Shown here: piece by piece, positions 1 through 10,860 of the stretch
How the letters are laid out: every line of letters begins with the position of its first letter
Numbering within the stretch: the first letter of the stretch is position 1
Assembly: GCA_013407085.1 (NCBI GenBank)
Contig: JACCGJ010008407.1
Span: forward strand, 32,869-96,868
Reading direction: 5' to 3'
From: Atriophallophorus winterbourni
Taxonomy: Eukaryota > Platyhelminthes > Trematoda > Plagiorchiida > Microphallidae
DNA: 64,000 nt
The notes under the pieces: generated by a model
Databases searched by the model: none
The model's input: the letters and a program-made list of their open reading frames with translations, nothing else
Told to the model about the DNA's origin: nothing
Program-made: the position numbers and the translations under genes

Positions 1-92
1 ATATCAGCATACAGCATGCACCTTATGCTCGTACATCTGAATGCATTAAGGTTTACAACGACCTTTCGCTCAAATTCCTCACCACAATTGTC

Positions 93-350
93 GTCCGTCA
101 AGCATGTCCGATTTCTCCTTTCCTTCTCAATTTTGTAGTTGATACCGTCCTAGAATTACGCAGCGAAGGAACCCAACTTTCGGAGATCAAATGACGTCAG
201 GTGGCAAGCTTATAGATTTAGATTATTCTGATGACGCGGTTCTGCTCCTCGACTCGTTCATAGATACACAGTACTCGCATTTGAAATGCATTTTACACCT
301 TGCAAGTGCAGTCTTCGGTGAAGGACTTCAACTTATCAAACAGAACTTTA
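93..350 (+). pseudogene. Decayed non-LTR reverse transcriptase fragment
   Basis: Two overlapping frames spell reverse-transcriptase motifs. A stretch reading VRQACPISPFLLNF corresponds to motif B (usually GVRQGCPLSPFLF), and about 45 codons later LIDLDYSDDAVLLL corresponds to the catalytic YADD box, here YSDD. A stop codon and a frameshift separate the two, so this is a dead fragment. The wording is closer to RTE or jockey-like enzymes than to the CR1 families elsewhere in the window. It lies outside the part of the palindrome whose partner is visible. Confidence 0.6.
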
Positions 351-669
351 TAGTTTGATAACCGAACCCTTGAATCGTTTTTTTGTATGTCGGTTGTTGT
401 GTTGATGATGATGATGATGTGACGAGGTCTCTGCACGTATTTCTAAAGTGACAGTACTATTCCTCGGCCTAAGTCACCTCAAGCGTCAGAAAGGATTGTT
501 TGTGATACTCGAAGCCCGAGTTTACCGAGCATCAGTTCGGACTATTAGTGTATAGGTGCGAAGTTTTGACTATACGCAAAGACCACATTAGGCTTCTTCG
601 GGCATTTTGCAACCGATATCTTCACAGTATTTGGGGAGTTAGCTGTTACACATGCGTGCATGTATGAAA
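351..669. other. No gene seen; short (GAT)n tract
   Basis: I see no supported gene here. A short GAT/TGA microsatellite lies near 403-420. Short open frames in the area overlap one another antisense and have no recognisable protein features. Confidence 0.5.
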
Positions 670-753
670 GTCTGATCCAGGCAAAGTGCCGCACAGTCAG
701 AGACTGCACGTCGGCTAAGATACTGTCAGGTTGCCCAGGCCTAGACAGATATG
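670..753 (+). repeat. Short dispersed repeat R, copy 1
   Basis: An approximately 80-bp unit beginning CTGATCCAGGCAAAGTGCC, with GACTGCA in the middle and CCAGGCCTAGAC near the end. It recurs at 1,549-1,620 in the same orientation and at 63,702-63,783. I do not recognise the family. It could be a SINE fragment or a small satellite unit. Confidence 0.5.
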
Positions 754-1045
754 ATGAAGAAAAAAGAAAAGGAAATGGTAGTGAGACTCCAACCTGTTTC
801 AGCATGCAGCTCACTACCTCTGGCCAATTAATTAAGCACGGTTAGCCGCACAGCACAAACAAATGTATACACGCATGAGCAACGATGCTCTCTTAAATAA
901 ACTATTCGGTATAAATTCTAATAAATTGATTTGCCACCAGCAGTCACCGCATACGAAAACACGCGGGAGTTCCGCAGCCATTGCTATTTTACATCCACAT
1001 ATCGGTCTATGCCCAGTCAACTTGGCGGTATCCTATCCCATGTGA

Positions 1046-2239
1046 TTTGATACATGATACATAATGTTGATATAGAGAAGCAGATCAACCTGCATAGGTA
1101 ACGGTGGGTGGTTCCCGTTTAAATGAGGTCGTACCACATCCCGATTGGCGTAAATCTCGAATTGGCCAAACCCTGATATGGCATAGATTTGTTGGCCTCC
1201 TTCGACCGACTAGAGACCCTTATTATTAACCTTTCGAAAGTCGGCGCAGTACGTCTTCCAGGTTGGGGTCTACGCAATGAGATATCGCAGTGGTTGTTTA
1301 CGCTTCATGTTATATCCCGAAATCATGTTGTGACGTTTTTGCACTAAGCATCGTGAAGTTTTCTTAGCATTGTATAATGTCAAATTGAGTGAAGGGGAAA
1401 GCTTGTTACGATTCTCGGCAGTGAAGTCCGCAAAAATCTGTTGTACTGATGTCGCTCTACTAGTTCACAAAACTTGATTGAATGCATGTTCCATTCGATG
1501 TATCCTCCATTATCTCGTCCTAGTTTGTTTGTGCTTGCTCAAGCACAAGCCTGATCCATGAAAAGTGCCGCAGTCAGAGACTGCATGTGGGCGAAGATAC
1601 CCTCATGTTGACCAGGCCTAAAACAACTTTGTATTTTACTATCCTTTATAATGCGCTTTTCTATTTTAAATGCAAAGTTCTGTTATAGAATATTAATTCG
1701 ATAGAAATTTCACAAAAGCAACTTATAAACTCAAGGTAATTAAAATTATAATCGTAAGAAAGATATCCAAGGGGTCACCTAATTTATTCTCTTCAGCCCG
1801 CACACTCAATTTTTTAGTTGAATAGTCTCACAGGCAGTCTTAGTATTGTTTGTTCATATTTACACCAAAAATAAAATCGGGGACTCAAAAACCATAGCAA
1901 ATTTTACTAATGCCACCAATCAATTACGGTACTTAAAAGCATGCTGTACATACCAGCAACAAGTCAGATGTAAGGTGCAAGTTGAATGCAACGAAAAACA
2001 TAGGTGTATATTTAACGCATAACTACGAGAACGTTTTTCATCTAAGGTCGTGGAATAGCACCTAATTTACGTGGCTCTAAGTTCAGCCTATACATTGCCA
2101 ATAGAGATGTCGGTCAACGTATAAGAGAGACAGCATATGCATAAAGTATTTCAACACTATGTTTTGAAATAAAATTGTGGTTGACAAGAACAAGAACATT
2201 ATCTGTAGTGTTAGACTATGGTAATTTTTCTACACGACC
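1046..2239. other. Non-coding stretch with RTE-B tail remnant
   Basis: No gene is supported. Positions 1,190-1,213 are the reverse complement of the RTE-B 3-prime end (CGACCGAAGGAGGCCAACAA), a solo tail remnant on the minus strand. Repeat R copy 2 lies at 1,549-1,620. The rest is AT-rich unique-looking sequence, nearly base-for-base identical to its mirror at 62.5-63.7 kb. Confidence 0.6.
1549..1620 (+). repeat. Short dispersed repeat R, copy 2
   Basis: Begins GCCTGATCCATGAAAAGTG and contains GACTGCATGTGGG and GACCAGGCCTA. It is the same unit as the copy at 670. Its palindromic mirror is 63,121-63,192. Confidence 0.5.
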
Positions 2240-2563
2240 TCACTCGTCTTTGTAATATGGAGGAATCGGTAGATTTAGTTTCTTACAACTGTTGACGGCA
2301 AATGGATCATGGCCATTACCTTGAGCTAGTTTCTGGAAAATTAAGTAAAACAATATCAGCTTCAGATCTAGCGGAATACGCCGTGGAAATGGCTCACATT
2401 TTTCGTGGTGCTTGGCAATCTCACGGGTCTCTATGAAAAGCGCCGCTAGTGAAATCAGGGTAAGAACGATAGTTACGATTCCCATGATTTTATTTGAAAC
2501 TGAAATGAGAAAGATAAGACCTACGTTTATTGGACTCATGGATTCGATTAAATCCATAGACAC
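2240..2563 (-). CDS. Putative small membrane protein or terminal exon (left copy)
   Basis: A 107-codon open frame, identical in protein to 62,178-62,501. I do not recognise the family. Residues 26-44 form a convincing hydrophobic helix (IMGIVTIVLTLISLAALFI), followed by a basic and acidic tail (ETREIAKHHEKCEPFPRR), a second short hydrophobic run and a C-terminus ending PPYYKDE. A strong 3-prime splice-site-like sequence (pyrimidine-rich TCTTTCTCATTTCAG) falls inside codon 22. The true product may therefore start at residue 23 as the last exon of a larger membrane protein. Both copies are undisturbed while neighbouring retroelement frames are broken, which weakly favours function. The alternative is chance. 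Confidence 0.35.
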   Translation of the reverse strand: MSMDLIESMSPINVGLIFLISVSNKIMGIVTIVLTLISLAALFIETREIAKHHEKCEPFPRRIPLDLKLILFYLIFQKLAQGNGHDPFAVNSCKKLNLPIPPYYKDE

Positions 2564-2635
2564 CTAGATATCTGCGGCTATTTTTAGCAACGGCAGGCGA
2601 CAACAATGATCGATTCATTTTTGAACGCACCGCGA

Positions 2636-5600
2636 GGTTCAAGCTTCAAGATTCAAGATTCAAGAAGATTCAAGGATTTATGGTATAAAAAAGCTCGTGG
2701 CTGTACAACACCACAGGATATTCGTATAAGGACAATAAATGTATATACAAAATAAATTGATTCATTAGAAAGATCGACAGTTTTGTAATTGCAAAAAAAT
2801 GTCATGTATTGTGGCGGTATGATGGGTAAAAAATATTCGTTTGGAAAAAAAATCAAGTTATATAAACGGGATGTAGGGTGGAATTACTTCGCATAAATAT
2901 ATCCAATTTGTTCCTGAAAATCCTTTCACTAGATGATTGGACAACATCTGACTGTAGGCAGTTCCATAAGAAACAAACGCGCACCGAATAGAAGAACCGA
3001 CGGCAGTTCCGGTGGGAATGTGGAATATCAAATGTCAATGGGTGAGTACGTGTGGCATGGCTTGACCGGAGGCGAAATAGATGCCTCACAGGGTGCGCCT
3101 TTGAGTTCATTATTTTGTAAGTTAGGATTAGATAAAATCGAACCCTTCTGCTAAGCAGTATATCCAAATTTAGATGCTCAAGTCGATTCTCATATGGTAG
3201 GTTGTGGAGGCAGCCAACCATTTTAGTTGCTCTGTGATAAATACTCTCGAGCAGCTTGATGTCCTTTTGTAGCCACGGTGCCCAAGCTTGCACTGAGTAA
3301 TCCATCACCGGGTTAATATACGTATTTATGAGCATGGAGAATGATTCACAGGAAAATGTCCAAAAATACGCCGAAGCATACCTAGCATGCGGCTAGATCG
3401 GTTGTACACTGCTTCGCATTGCAAGCTAAACTTAAGACTTCCACTAATCCATATGCCGAGGTCTTTTTCTTTGGTTGTCCATTCCAGTTGATTTGATACA
3501 AGGTTGTATGAGAATGGGAAATCTTTGCCTATTTGCAACATTTTACACTTTCGGAAGTTGAATGGAAGTTTATTTCGCTCCGACCAGCTGTTCAATATAT
3601 CCAAATCTCTTCGTAAGCGCAAACAGTCCATGCTTGACGTGATTGGCATCCAAAGTTTAACATCATCTGCAAAGAGAACCATTTTCTCTGTGACAAATTT
3701 CGGAAGGTCTTTGATGTAGACCAAAAAGAGAACCGGACCAAGTACCGAACCTTGTAGGAAACCGCTAGTGGCTTCGATTTCCCCAGACATCGCACCATGG
3801 ATACGTACAGTTGCTTTGCGATCAAGAAGGTAACTTCTCAGCCAGGTAAGAAGGCACCCAGGATTATAGAATGGTCCACGCGATCAAACGCCTTTGATAT
3901 GTCCAAGTAACACGCATGCACGCAACCACCATTATCCACTGCCTGCGTTCAGCCATCCAGTGTCTCCAGTAGGTTAGTCAAGCAAGAACGAGACTTCCTA
4001 AATCCATGTTGCTCTCTGGACAGCAAGTTTTGGGCTTCGAGATGACTCACAATTCTTTCGCACACAATTCGCTCCATAATTTTTGAGATCACTGTAAGGA
4101 GTGTAACAGGGCGGTTATTTGCTGGGTCAGAACGAGTTCCACCTTTGTAGATGGGTGTTATGATTCCTCTCTTCCAGTCATTAGGTACAACAGCCTCACT
4201 TAAGGAGTAATTAAATAAATCACAAAGTGGTTCGCACAGTTGACTGCCGCATAACTTTAGGATTGCAGGTGTGATTCCGTCAGCTCCCGGGGACTTGTTG
4301 ATATTCAACTTGCGTAGATGGTGCTGCACTATTTCCGAACTGATGCTTATATCGCGTATAGTCTCCGGCACAATTGGTGCTGACAATTCTGATGGTTGTA
4401 ATTCATCCTTGGGGGTGAAAACTCGTGAATAAAAACTGGCTAGAGCGTTAGCGGTTTCCAACACAGAATCAGTTAGTCCGTTATCTGTCATGATCGGAAA
4501 AACACCGGGTTTCAGCTTCGTAGTGTTGTTAACAGTTCGATAAAGCAGTTTTGGGATTTCGCTGCATTCTTACCGCCAGCTGAAGCTGGTGATATTGATT
4601 GTCCTCTCGGATGAGATTTGTGACTTGATTCCGCAATTCGCGAAAGTTTGCCCACGTTGAATCAGTTCTGGAGACCCTGTGAATAGCCCATGCCAAATTT
4701 CGCTTTGTCAACCATTTTCTAGTCCTACTGCGAATTCTGAAGTGTGGTTCTTTGCTATTATGTTTCGGGACATTTTTAGAATTGAAATGTATCATGTTGA
4801 TTATGTAATCTGTCAGGGTTGTGCAATGCGAGTCCGGATCACTGAAATTTATATTATGTTCATCGAAGCTTCCATCAAACCAATATAATCCACTTTTCTA
4901 TTTCGTTTTGTTTGCTTTACAATTCTACTGACGTTGCACACGTATTGAAATAGCAGAACGAGGTTGTCGCTTCGACCAAGCGGAGGGTGATACTGAACAT
5001 CTTCAACGGCTGTGGCTTCGGAGGTTAAGACTAGTTCTAGAACAGAAATCTGTTGCAAATTTCGTTGTCGTGTATAATCGCAAACATGATTATACAAGGG
5101 GATGTAATCGAACAGTTCGCGAAATTTGTAGTCTAGGGATAGTGGTGGATGATCTACTCGGTTATATAGTTGAGGCAGATTGAAGTCTCCCATAATCAGC
5201 AATTGCGAATTGCGCTGTTTTCCGGCCTACTGCATCGCTTTCGAGAGTTTTTCGTTATACGCGTCCAATTATGATAGTGAACGGTAAACTACACCAACGA
5301 TGCAACTGTCGCCTGATTCGAGCTTCAAGTTGCACCATATACTGTCTTCCAGATCGAGTTCAGTATCTGTAACTACCGTACAGTATAAAAGTTCATGGTG
5401 GTAAACAGCTATTCCACCACCTGTTCTTAAGCGGTCTCTCCGAAACAGGGTCATGTTTGGAATAGAGAGCTCGCGATCGCTCACGTGAGGTTGGAACCAT
5501 GTCTCAGTTATTGCTATGAAGTCGAGTGAGTGCTGATTGCAGATATCCTTCAGTTCAGCTAGTTTGTTTAACAGGCATTGTGCGTTTGTATACAGGAAAT

Positions 5601-6193
5601 TGATTGTGGTTTTCGTACACAATGATGGAGCTGAAAGCTCGTATATTAGTTTGACCCTTCGGACGTCAGTCGTTTTTCGGGATTGCCACAGTGTTTCTAA
5701 TCGGAGTCTCGTCTGATTGCGGAAGCCGTGATTCATTAGAAGGCGTAGAAAGTATGTGATCAGTCATTATGACATCCTTCGGGAGATTCCTATGGTTTGC
5801 TTTCCAGTTAGCCCTAATAGATTTCATCATAGCTTTCGTTAAAAATGTTACTTTCAGAGGTTTTGGTCCCTCACCTTTATAGTTTGGTGACCTTGGTATT
5901 CTAAAAGTGTCCACCACCCCCATGCTGTTGGCAACGTAGAGCCACTGTTTGTAATCGTGGTGCTGTATTTCACTTGTCGAAGCAGTGTTAGTGTGTTCGG
6001 GAACACCAAGAAGAACAGCACTGCGTTAGTCACATTTTTCCCATTGTTTAAATTACCTTTTCTCTCCCACCACGGAATATCAGCATGTGTGCGACATTTA
6101 TTCTGTGAGCATGTACGTAGCAAATAAGAGTTTAAAAGAACGTCTTCCATCTCTTTTTGGTTTTTGAAAGTTATTCTCAGTAAACGTGGTTCG
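2636..6193 (-). mobile_element. CR1-A non-LTR element, 5-prime truncated (left copy)
   Basis: A CR1-like element on the minus strand. Its 3-prime end is a run of TTGAATC repeats (2,636-2,676), the type of short terminal repeat that CR1 elements carry instead of poly(A). Reading from its 5-prime side it has the C-terminal part of ORF1 (near 5,666-6,193, with the PWWERKG box), then APE endonuclease, reverse transcriptase and C-terminal domain. It starts inside ORF1, as 5-prime truncated copies do. The same truncation point occurs in the mirror copy at 58,548, so the copies arose by duplication and not by separate insertion. Confidence 0.85.
2853..5736 (-). pseudogene. CR1-A ORF2 (endonuclease-reverse transcriptase), broken
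   Basis: The frames read in order as APE endonuclease (5,269-5,736, TNAQCLLNKLAELK and ITETWFQPHVSD; 4,849-5,202, LIMGDFNLPQL), linker, fingers of the RT (3,949-4,491, SPGADGITPAILK), palm (3,326-3,790, QGSVLGP and LFADDVKLW) and C-terminal domain (2,853-3,335). Stops and frameshifts separate these blocks, so no full enzyme could be made. In this arm the RT reads ANNRPVTLLTV where the mirror copy keeps the usual ANYRPVTLLPV. The left copy therefore carries at least two extra substitutions at conserved positions. Confidence 0.85.
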
Positions 6194-6445
6194 TCAGTTC
6201 TTCAGTTCAGTTCAGTTGCACAGGACAGTAAGTGGCTAACGAGCCAATCGAGCGTCCAGAATTTCTTTCGGTGGAAAGCTGTAGAGAAGCAACCACCACT
6301 GCTAAAGCGTTTTTTCCTATTGTGATTTGGATATCCTTGACGATCGCGCCGCCAAGGGATTAGTTCAGTTCAGTTGGCTGATAAGCCAATCGAGTGTCCA
6401 GAATTTCTGTCTGTAGAAAGATTCAAAGATGCGCCCGCCACTGCC
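6194..6445. repeat. Paired minisatellite-like repeat with (CAGTT)n
   Basis: Two imperfect copies of a unit containing AGCCAATCGAG and GTCCAGAATTTCT, each led by CAGTTCAGTT runs (near 6,200-6,270 and 6,362-6,420). It separates CR1-A from CR1-B and is mirrored at 58,296-58,547. A related single unit lies at 31,570-31,660. I do not recognise a named family. Confidence 0.5.
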
Positions 6446-6699
6446 AAATTTGGTTCATTTTTCTCTGGTATCCTCGTCGCATGCGATAGTACGTCCGGTG
6501 TTTTCCAAGCCGTCCTTCGGTCCCAGAATTTGTAGCTGCGACTGAGAAAAACGGAAAGGATTTCTCTTCACATGCCGGTGAGAGTTTAACTATGGAAAAT
6601 TGGTGCGTACATTTAAAACATGACATTTAAAACGAGGCATATTTTATAACAGGATTTTTTAAATCGTGCTCAAGACCATATAATTTCAAAATGAACAAA

Positions 6700-9472
6700 A
6701 AATGGACAATTCTGACGACAGATAACCTGTATATTCACGGAAAATGTCTGTGAAAAGCCCAAGCCACGAGGCATCTAAACCCATTTTGAATGCACCTAAT
6801 GATTTTCAATCTATTAGTTCCTTAGTCAGCTTGTTCCAGAGGCTTACCACTCTTTCACTGAAAAAATGTTGCCTAAGATTCAGACGGCTCTGGTTTTTCG
6901 CGAGCTGCAATGTATGTCCTCTAGTTGAAAGGTTGACCGCTCGAGAGAACAGGATTTGACAACCCTCGTCGCCTAAGCCTTTCAAGATTTTTGAAAGTTT
7001 CTATGAGGTCATCCCGTAGACGCCGACGCCGAAGGGAGAAGACGTTCTTCGTAGGGTTTCCCAAACATACCTTCAACCATTTTGGTAGCCATTCGTTGTA
7101 CTCTTTCTGTCCATTTGAAAGAAAGGGATCCAGGCTTGCACGCAGTATTCTAAATGCGGTCTGACAATCGCCGTATATGAAGGGATAAACACTTCCGGCG
7201 TTCTACATGTCAGAACGGATTTAAGCCTAAAGAGTTCTCCTCTAGCTCGTTGTGCAGCGGTGGCACACTGCGCAGCCCATTTGAAGTCCGCTGTTACGAC
7301 TATACCCAAATCCTTAACCCTCTGAATAGATTGAAAGTCGATCCTACCGTTATTCGCAGTTACTGTAATTCTGTCGACTGCTGCAGACAACAGACGACAT
7401 TTACTATAGTTCAGAGGAAGATCCCAATCCTGCGACCATTTAATGACCTTTTTAATATCTCTCAACAAATCACCGTGATCACTGGATCCGGTGAATTTGA
7501 CATCATCAGCAAACATGTAGCAGGGACATGACAACTGCGATGCCAGATTATCGATGAAGATCAGAAAGAGTATTGGGCCTAATACTGAACCTTGTAAAAT
7601 CCCACTGGTAACTGTTGCGAATTCAGAGGTATTATCGCCTACACGGACCTGAAAGGATCTATCACGAAGAAAACTGGTTATACAGTTGTGAAGCTTACCA
7701 GATATGCCTTTGGCCGCGAGCTTCATCTCTAGGAACCTGTGACTAACCGAACCGAACGCCTTACTCAAGTATAAGTAAGAGACCTCTACCCGTCCGCCTT
7801 CATCCAGTGTATTAGAAACTCTATCTAAAAAGCATGAAACATTCGAGAGGCACAACCTTCTTTTAAGAAAGCCATGTTGAACCGTGCTCAATGATGAATC
7901 TCGCACGAGGTGGCTGCACAACCGATCCCTGATAAGTCTCTCCAAGGATTTACATAAAACACTAGTCAAGATTACCGGTGGGGATTTCTTTACTATGTTT
8001 GCGCTAACTCCCTTTGAAATGGGTACGACAATGGCTTACTTCCATTCATCTGGTAGGATGCCTCTGCAGAGCGATTCGTTGTATAACTCACTCAGAGTCT
8101 GTGCTAGTACTTTAGATATTTCCTTTACAATTTTAGGATGCACATCGTCCGGTCGGGCCGATTTATTTTCGTCTAGATTCTTTAGGACACGCGCGACATC
8201 ATCCGTGCAAAAAATTACTTCGCTTAGTGAGGCACTTATTTCCGTATTAAGAGTTGGGACTGAGTGAATCGCATCCCCGCCATCCATTCTATGTACGCTT
8301 CGAAAATAATCCAGCGAAGCTGCTGCCTTTTCGGGGTCCGAATTGGCTTTCTCGCCATTGTCTAATATTAGGGTACCTATGTGCTTCCTTGTCTTACCCT
8401 TAGACTGAACATAACTAAAATTCTTCTTAGGATTCTTTTTAGCAGATTTCGCCAGGTAGGTTTCGTAGCTTCGCTTAAGCTTCCGTTGTAGCTTTACTGT
8501 GCTGTTTCTCGAAGCCTTATAGCACGACCAATTTCCATAGGTTGGTAAGGCTGTATATCTCCGCCAGTGTCTGTCGCGCCTAATAATGTTGCGTTGCACC
8601 GCAGGAGTCCACCAAGGTGCTTGTTCTTTAGCCGTGTAGGTCGAAAAGGACAGTAAAGGTCTTGGAGACTTAAAATAATGCGCTTAATAACCGACCATTT
8701 ACTTTCGATGTCATTGCTTTCAGAGAACCAGTCACATCGTAAAGCGGAAAGCCGTACGGCATTCCAGTCAATTCGATTTGACTGGCGGCTTATGAAAACA
8801 GAGAATTGCCTGGAATATTATGGTGACATAGTCACTTTTCCCAAAAGGTGAGTCGTAAGAGAGGTTTTAGACATCTTTAGGACCTATAGACAAAAGTAGT
8901 TGCAGTGCAGATGGCGAATGTCCATCTCTGTACCTAGTTTTCTCACTTACCTGATGATAAAGCGCACTGGAGTGCATCGAATCGAGATATACCTGGTAAA
9001 TTCTATCAGAGGTTGTCTGAGTGTCCCAGTCAATACCCGGTAGGTTGAAGTTACCTACTAAATAGACTCCTGGGGTAGTTATGAACAACCTGGTAAGAAT
9101 TTTCCTAAGTTTCTGGTCCTCCTCCTCAGAAGCGTTTGGTTCCCTGTATACGCAGCCTAACGCAAAAGAGAGCTTACCGTCTGTGACGATTGTCTAGACC
9201 AGATAGATTCCAAAGGTGGCCATTTTGATGCCAAGGTCTTGGTATTTAATACCATATAGTAGTAGTATTATAGCTCCTCCTCCGCTTCTACCATCAGGTT
9301 TATCCGATCTGATGGCTGTATATGTCGAAAGAAGTTCAACTGGAATAATGTCTGTATCTTGATGCCAGGTCTCTGATATACCTAGGATCCTAGATTTACT
9401 ATTGGAGGCTTCCTGCATTAATTCCAGCCATTTACTACGCATGCTGCAAGCATTTGTGTATAGTATGCTCAC
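6700..9472 (-). pseudogene. CR1-B ORF2 (endonuclease-reverse transcriptase), broken
   Basis: Endonuclease blocks are at 9,194-9,472 (YTNACSMRSKWLELM, GISETWHQDTD) and 8,867-9,088 (VGNFNLPGIDWDT). RT fingers are at 8,036-8,599. The palm and C-terminus are at 7,073-7,969, with SGILQGSVLGP and MFADDVKF. A conserved CR1 tail with RRRLRDDLIETFKNLERL lies near 6,960-7,030. The frame is interrupted by a stop after DEWK (near 8,036), shared with the mirror copy. RT motif A reads YLYLSKAF here but YLDLSKAF in the mirror copy, so the catalytic aspartate is lost only on the left. Motif A also has AFG instead of AFD in both. Confidence 0.85.
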
Positions 9473-9492
9473 AGCATTTCGATGTACCCCGC

Positions 9493-10300
9493 CTAATTTC
9501 GGAGAACCCTCGGGCGCAAAACCCGAGGTATTACCAAGTATTTCAGTATGTCCAAATTAGTGCTGTGTGGAGAATCTACGTCGCTGGAAGGTTGTGGCGT
9601 AGAGGCTCTTAATACAGAATCTTTGAGCACATACAAAGCGAGGCTTTCGTTTGCTGCATCGCAAGTTAGCCAAGATTCGTTCCCTATATTTTCTACTTGG
9701 TTATTCTTGATTAAAATATCCGCTGTTGCGGAGTTATTCCATCGGCGCTTATCTGGGTTGCTCTTCGGTTTTGCTACTTTGCTACCCCAAAGCTGGAACG
9801 CAAAATAATTTGCTGAAACTGGACGGCTATCTGGCACCAATCTATACCAACCATTGGTATTGGTATGTACTTGGTCGCCTTTGGAGAGAAACAGGTCTCT
9901 GTCTTTATGGTTACTGAATTCCACCAAGATTGGCCTTGCATGGTTTCCGATTCTGTGCACTCAAACTATCCGAAGATTGGGTTTAAGGTCTGCTAGACGC
10001 AATAAATTGTGTACGCATTTGCGATCTAAACTGCATCGTGCTGTAGCCTCCTGTAAAAAAAGCTCTTGCTCGTTATGGATCAGAATATTTCTGGTCCTGG
10101 TTTTCAAATATTTCTCGGGAAAAGCGCCTTTTTTGCAACGCTCGCAACTCGCTGCGGATTGAAGCTAATTGCGAGTTAATCGTTGCTAAATTACCGAGAC
10201 GCGGCTCGGCTTTCTTACTTGTTGGGAAGCGCGGTATTTTTTGAGCTGGCTGGCTCTTTTTCTTACGCTGACTAACAACATTGTAACAAAAGTGTCGACG
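9493..10300 (-). pseudogene. CR1-B ORF1, C-terminal half with coiled coil
   Basis: Reading leftwards from about 10,300, broken frames give a basic leader, a probable coiled coil (NLATINSQLASIRSELRAL near 10,170-10,230) and then a 155-codon frame (9,493-9,960) with ARPILVEFSNHKDRDLFLSKG, typical of the RRM-like or nucleic-acid-binding middle of CR1 ORF1 proteins. The last part (SSDVDSPHSTNLDI) is shared with the mirror copy up to 55,064. A stop near 9,960 separates the two parts. Confidence 0.6.
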
Positions 10301-10499
10301 GACCCCTGGAAATGTAACTTATTAGAATGGATAAATGAACATAGTCAATCATATCACTGTTTACGCGGATTAAGTTGATTTATTTGGAGCTAAATTCATG
10401 CAATTACACGGTAAAATTCTTGAAGGATTCGATAATCAATGGATAACACAAAAGTGAGATGTTCATTTTTTTCTTGTAGAAATTAACAGATGTTTTTCA

Positions 10500-10860
10500 A
10501 GTGCTAAGACATTTGGTACTGATGGATAATATGTGTGACTACACATCCGTGCCAAGCCCATCGATCTATTCACAAAATTGATCACGACGGTCCCTAATGA
10601 AAGCACTGGACTGCAGTTTGGCTCTTATTTGAACTCATCAGCAGTGCATATCCTCGGCTTCAGGGGTGGGATTTGAACCCCCGACCATCGCCATTGTAGT
10701 CCCACGCCTTAACGGACTGGGTTACCGTCCACCGTTTGACCGATAGCAATTAAGAGTTTATGAAATGTTCTCCAGACTGGCACATTTAAGTAGCTTCGTT
10801 TGTCGACCTGTCCAGAAGGAACCAGCTACATCTATTGTGGTCGCCCAACCGAACAGATCT
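10500..10860 (-). mobile_element. Sm-alpha-like tRNA-derived SINE S1
   Basis: On the minus strand this reads as a pol III element: an A-box-like GGTAACCCAGTCCG (10,713-10,726), a B box GGTTCAAATCC (10,669-10,679), then GCACTGCTGATGAG and a tail with TTTTGTGAATAGATCGAtg. It aligns with S2 (11.8-12.1 kb) and S3 (30.5-30.9 kb) along its length. Sm-alpha of schistosomes is the known example of a tRNA-like SINE carrying a hammerhead ribozyme, and this resembles it. Boundaries are approximate. Confidence 0.65.
10616..10641 (-). ncRNA. Hammerhead-like core in S1 (degenerate)
   Basis: The minus strand reads CUGAUGA, stem II GUUC/GAGC closed by loop AAAUAA, then CAAAC. The hammerhead consensus has GAAAC, so the first G of the conserved 3-prime box is changed and activity is unlikely. 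The short 4-bp stem II resembles the minimal stems of schistosome hammerheads. Confidence 0.45.

Larger units (their letters stand above)
783..9660. repeat. Palindrome outer segment, left arm
   Basis: This block is repeated in inverted orientation at 55,064-64,000. Paired features sum to 64,741 from about 1,549 to 8,599. The sum is 64,783 outside a 42-bp deletion (left copy, near 1,045) and 64,724 inside a 17-bp deletion (left copy, near 8,780). From about 783 to 7,385 the arms are almost identical, apart from a diverged patch near 3.9-4.9 kb. From 7,385 to 9,660 they differ by several percent. The right partner runs off the window end, so the arm may continue to the left of 783. Confidence 0.95.
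6608..10320 (-). mobile_element. CR1-B non-LTR element, nearly complete but dead (left copy)
   Basis: A minus-strand CR1-like element distinct from CR1-A. Its 3-prime end shows a duplicated TTTTAAATGTCATG-like motif near 6,608-6,635. ORF2 occupies roughly 6,700-9,472 and ORF1 9,493 to about 10,300. Only 6,608-9,660 has a palindromic partner. The ORF1 part beyond 9,660 is unique to the left side, because the mirror copy is cut at 55,064. Confidence 0.85.

Noticed and set aside
401..420. (GAT)n and other short microsatellites as significant structure
   Set aside because: Ordinary short tracts. Only the (TA)n tract coincides with a structural junction.
670..753. Repeat R as a hammerhead ribozyme (CTGAT... 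CAAAG)
   Set aside because: Lacks CUGAUGA and GAAA boxes and a foldable stem II.
9548..10162. Plus-strand frames opposite CR1-B ORF1
   Set aside because: Antisense shadows of a recognisable ORF1. No independent features.
10661..10740. A functional tRNA gene
   Set aside because: A and B boxes are present but there is no acceptor-stem pairing or anticodon arm. It aligns instead with two other SINE copies.
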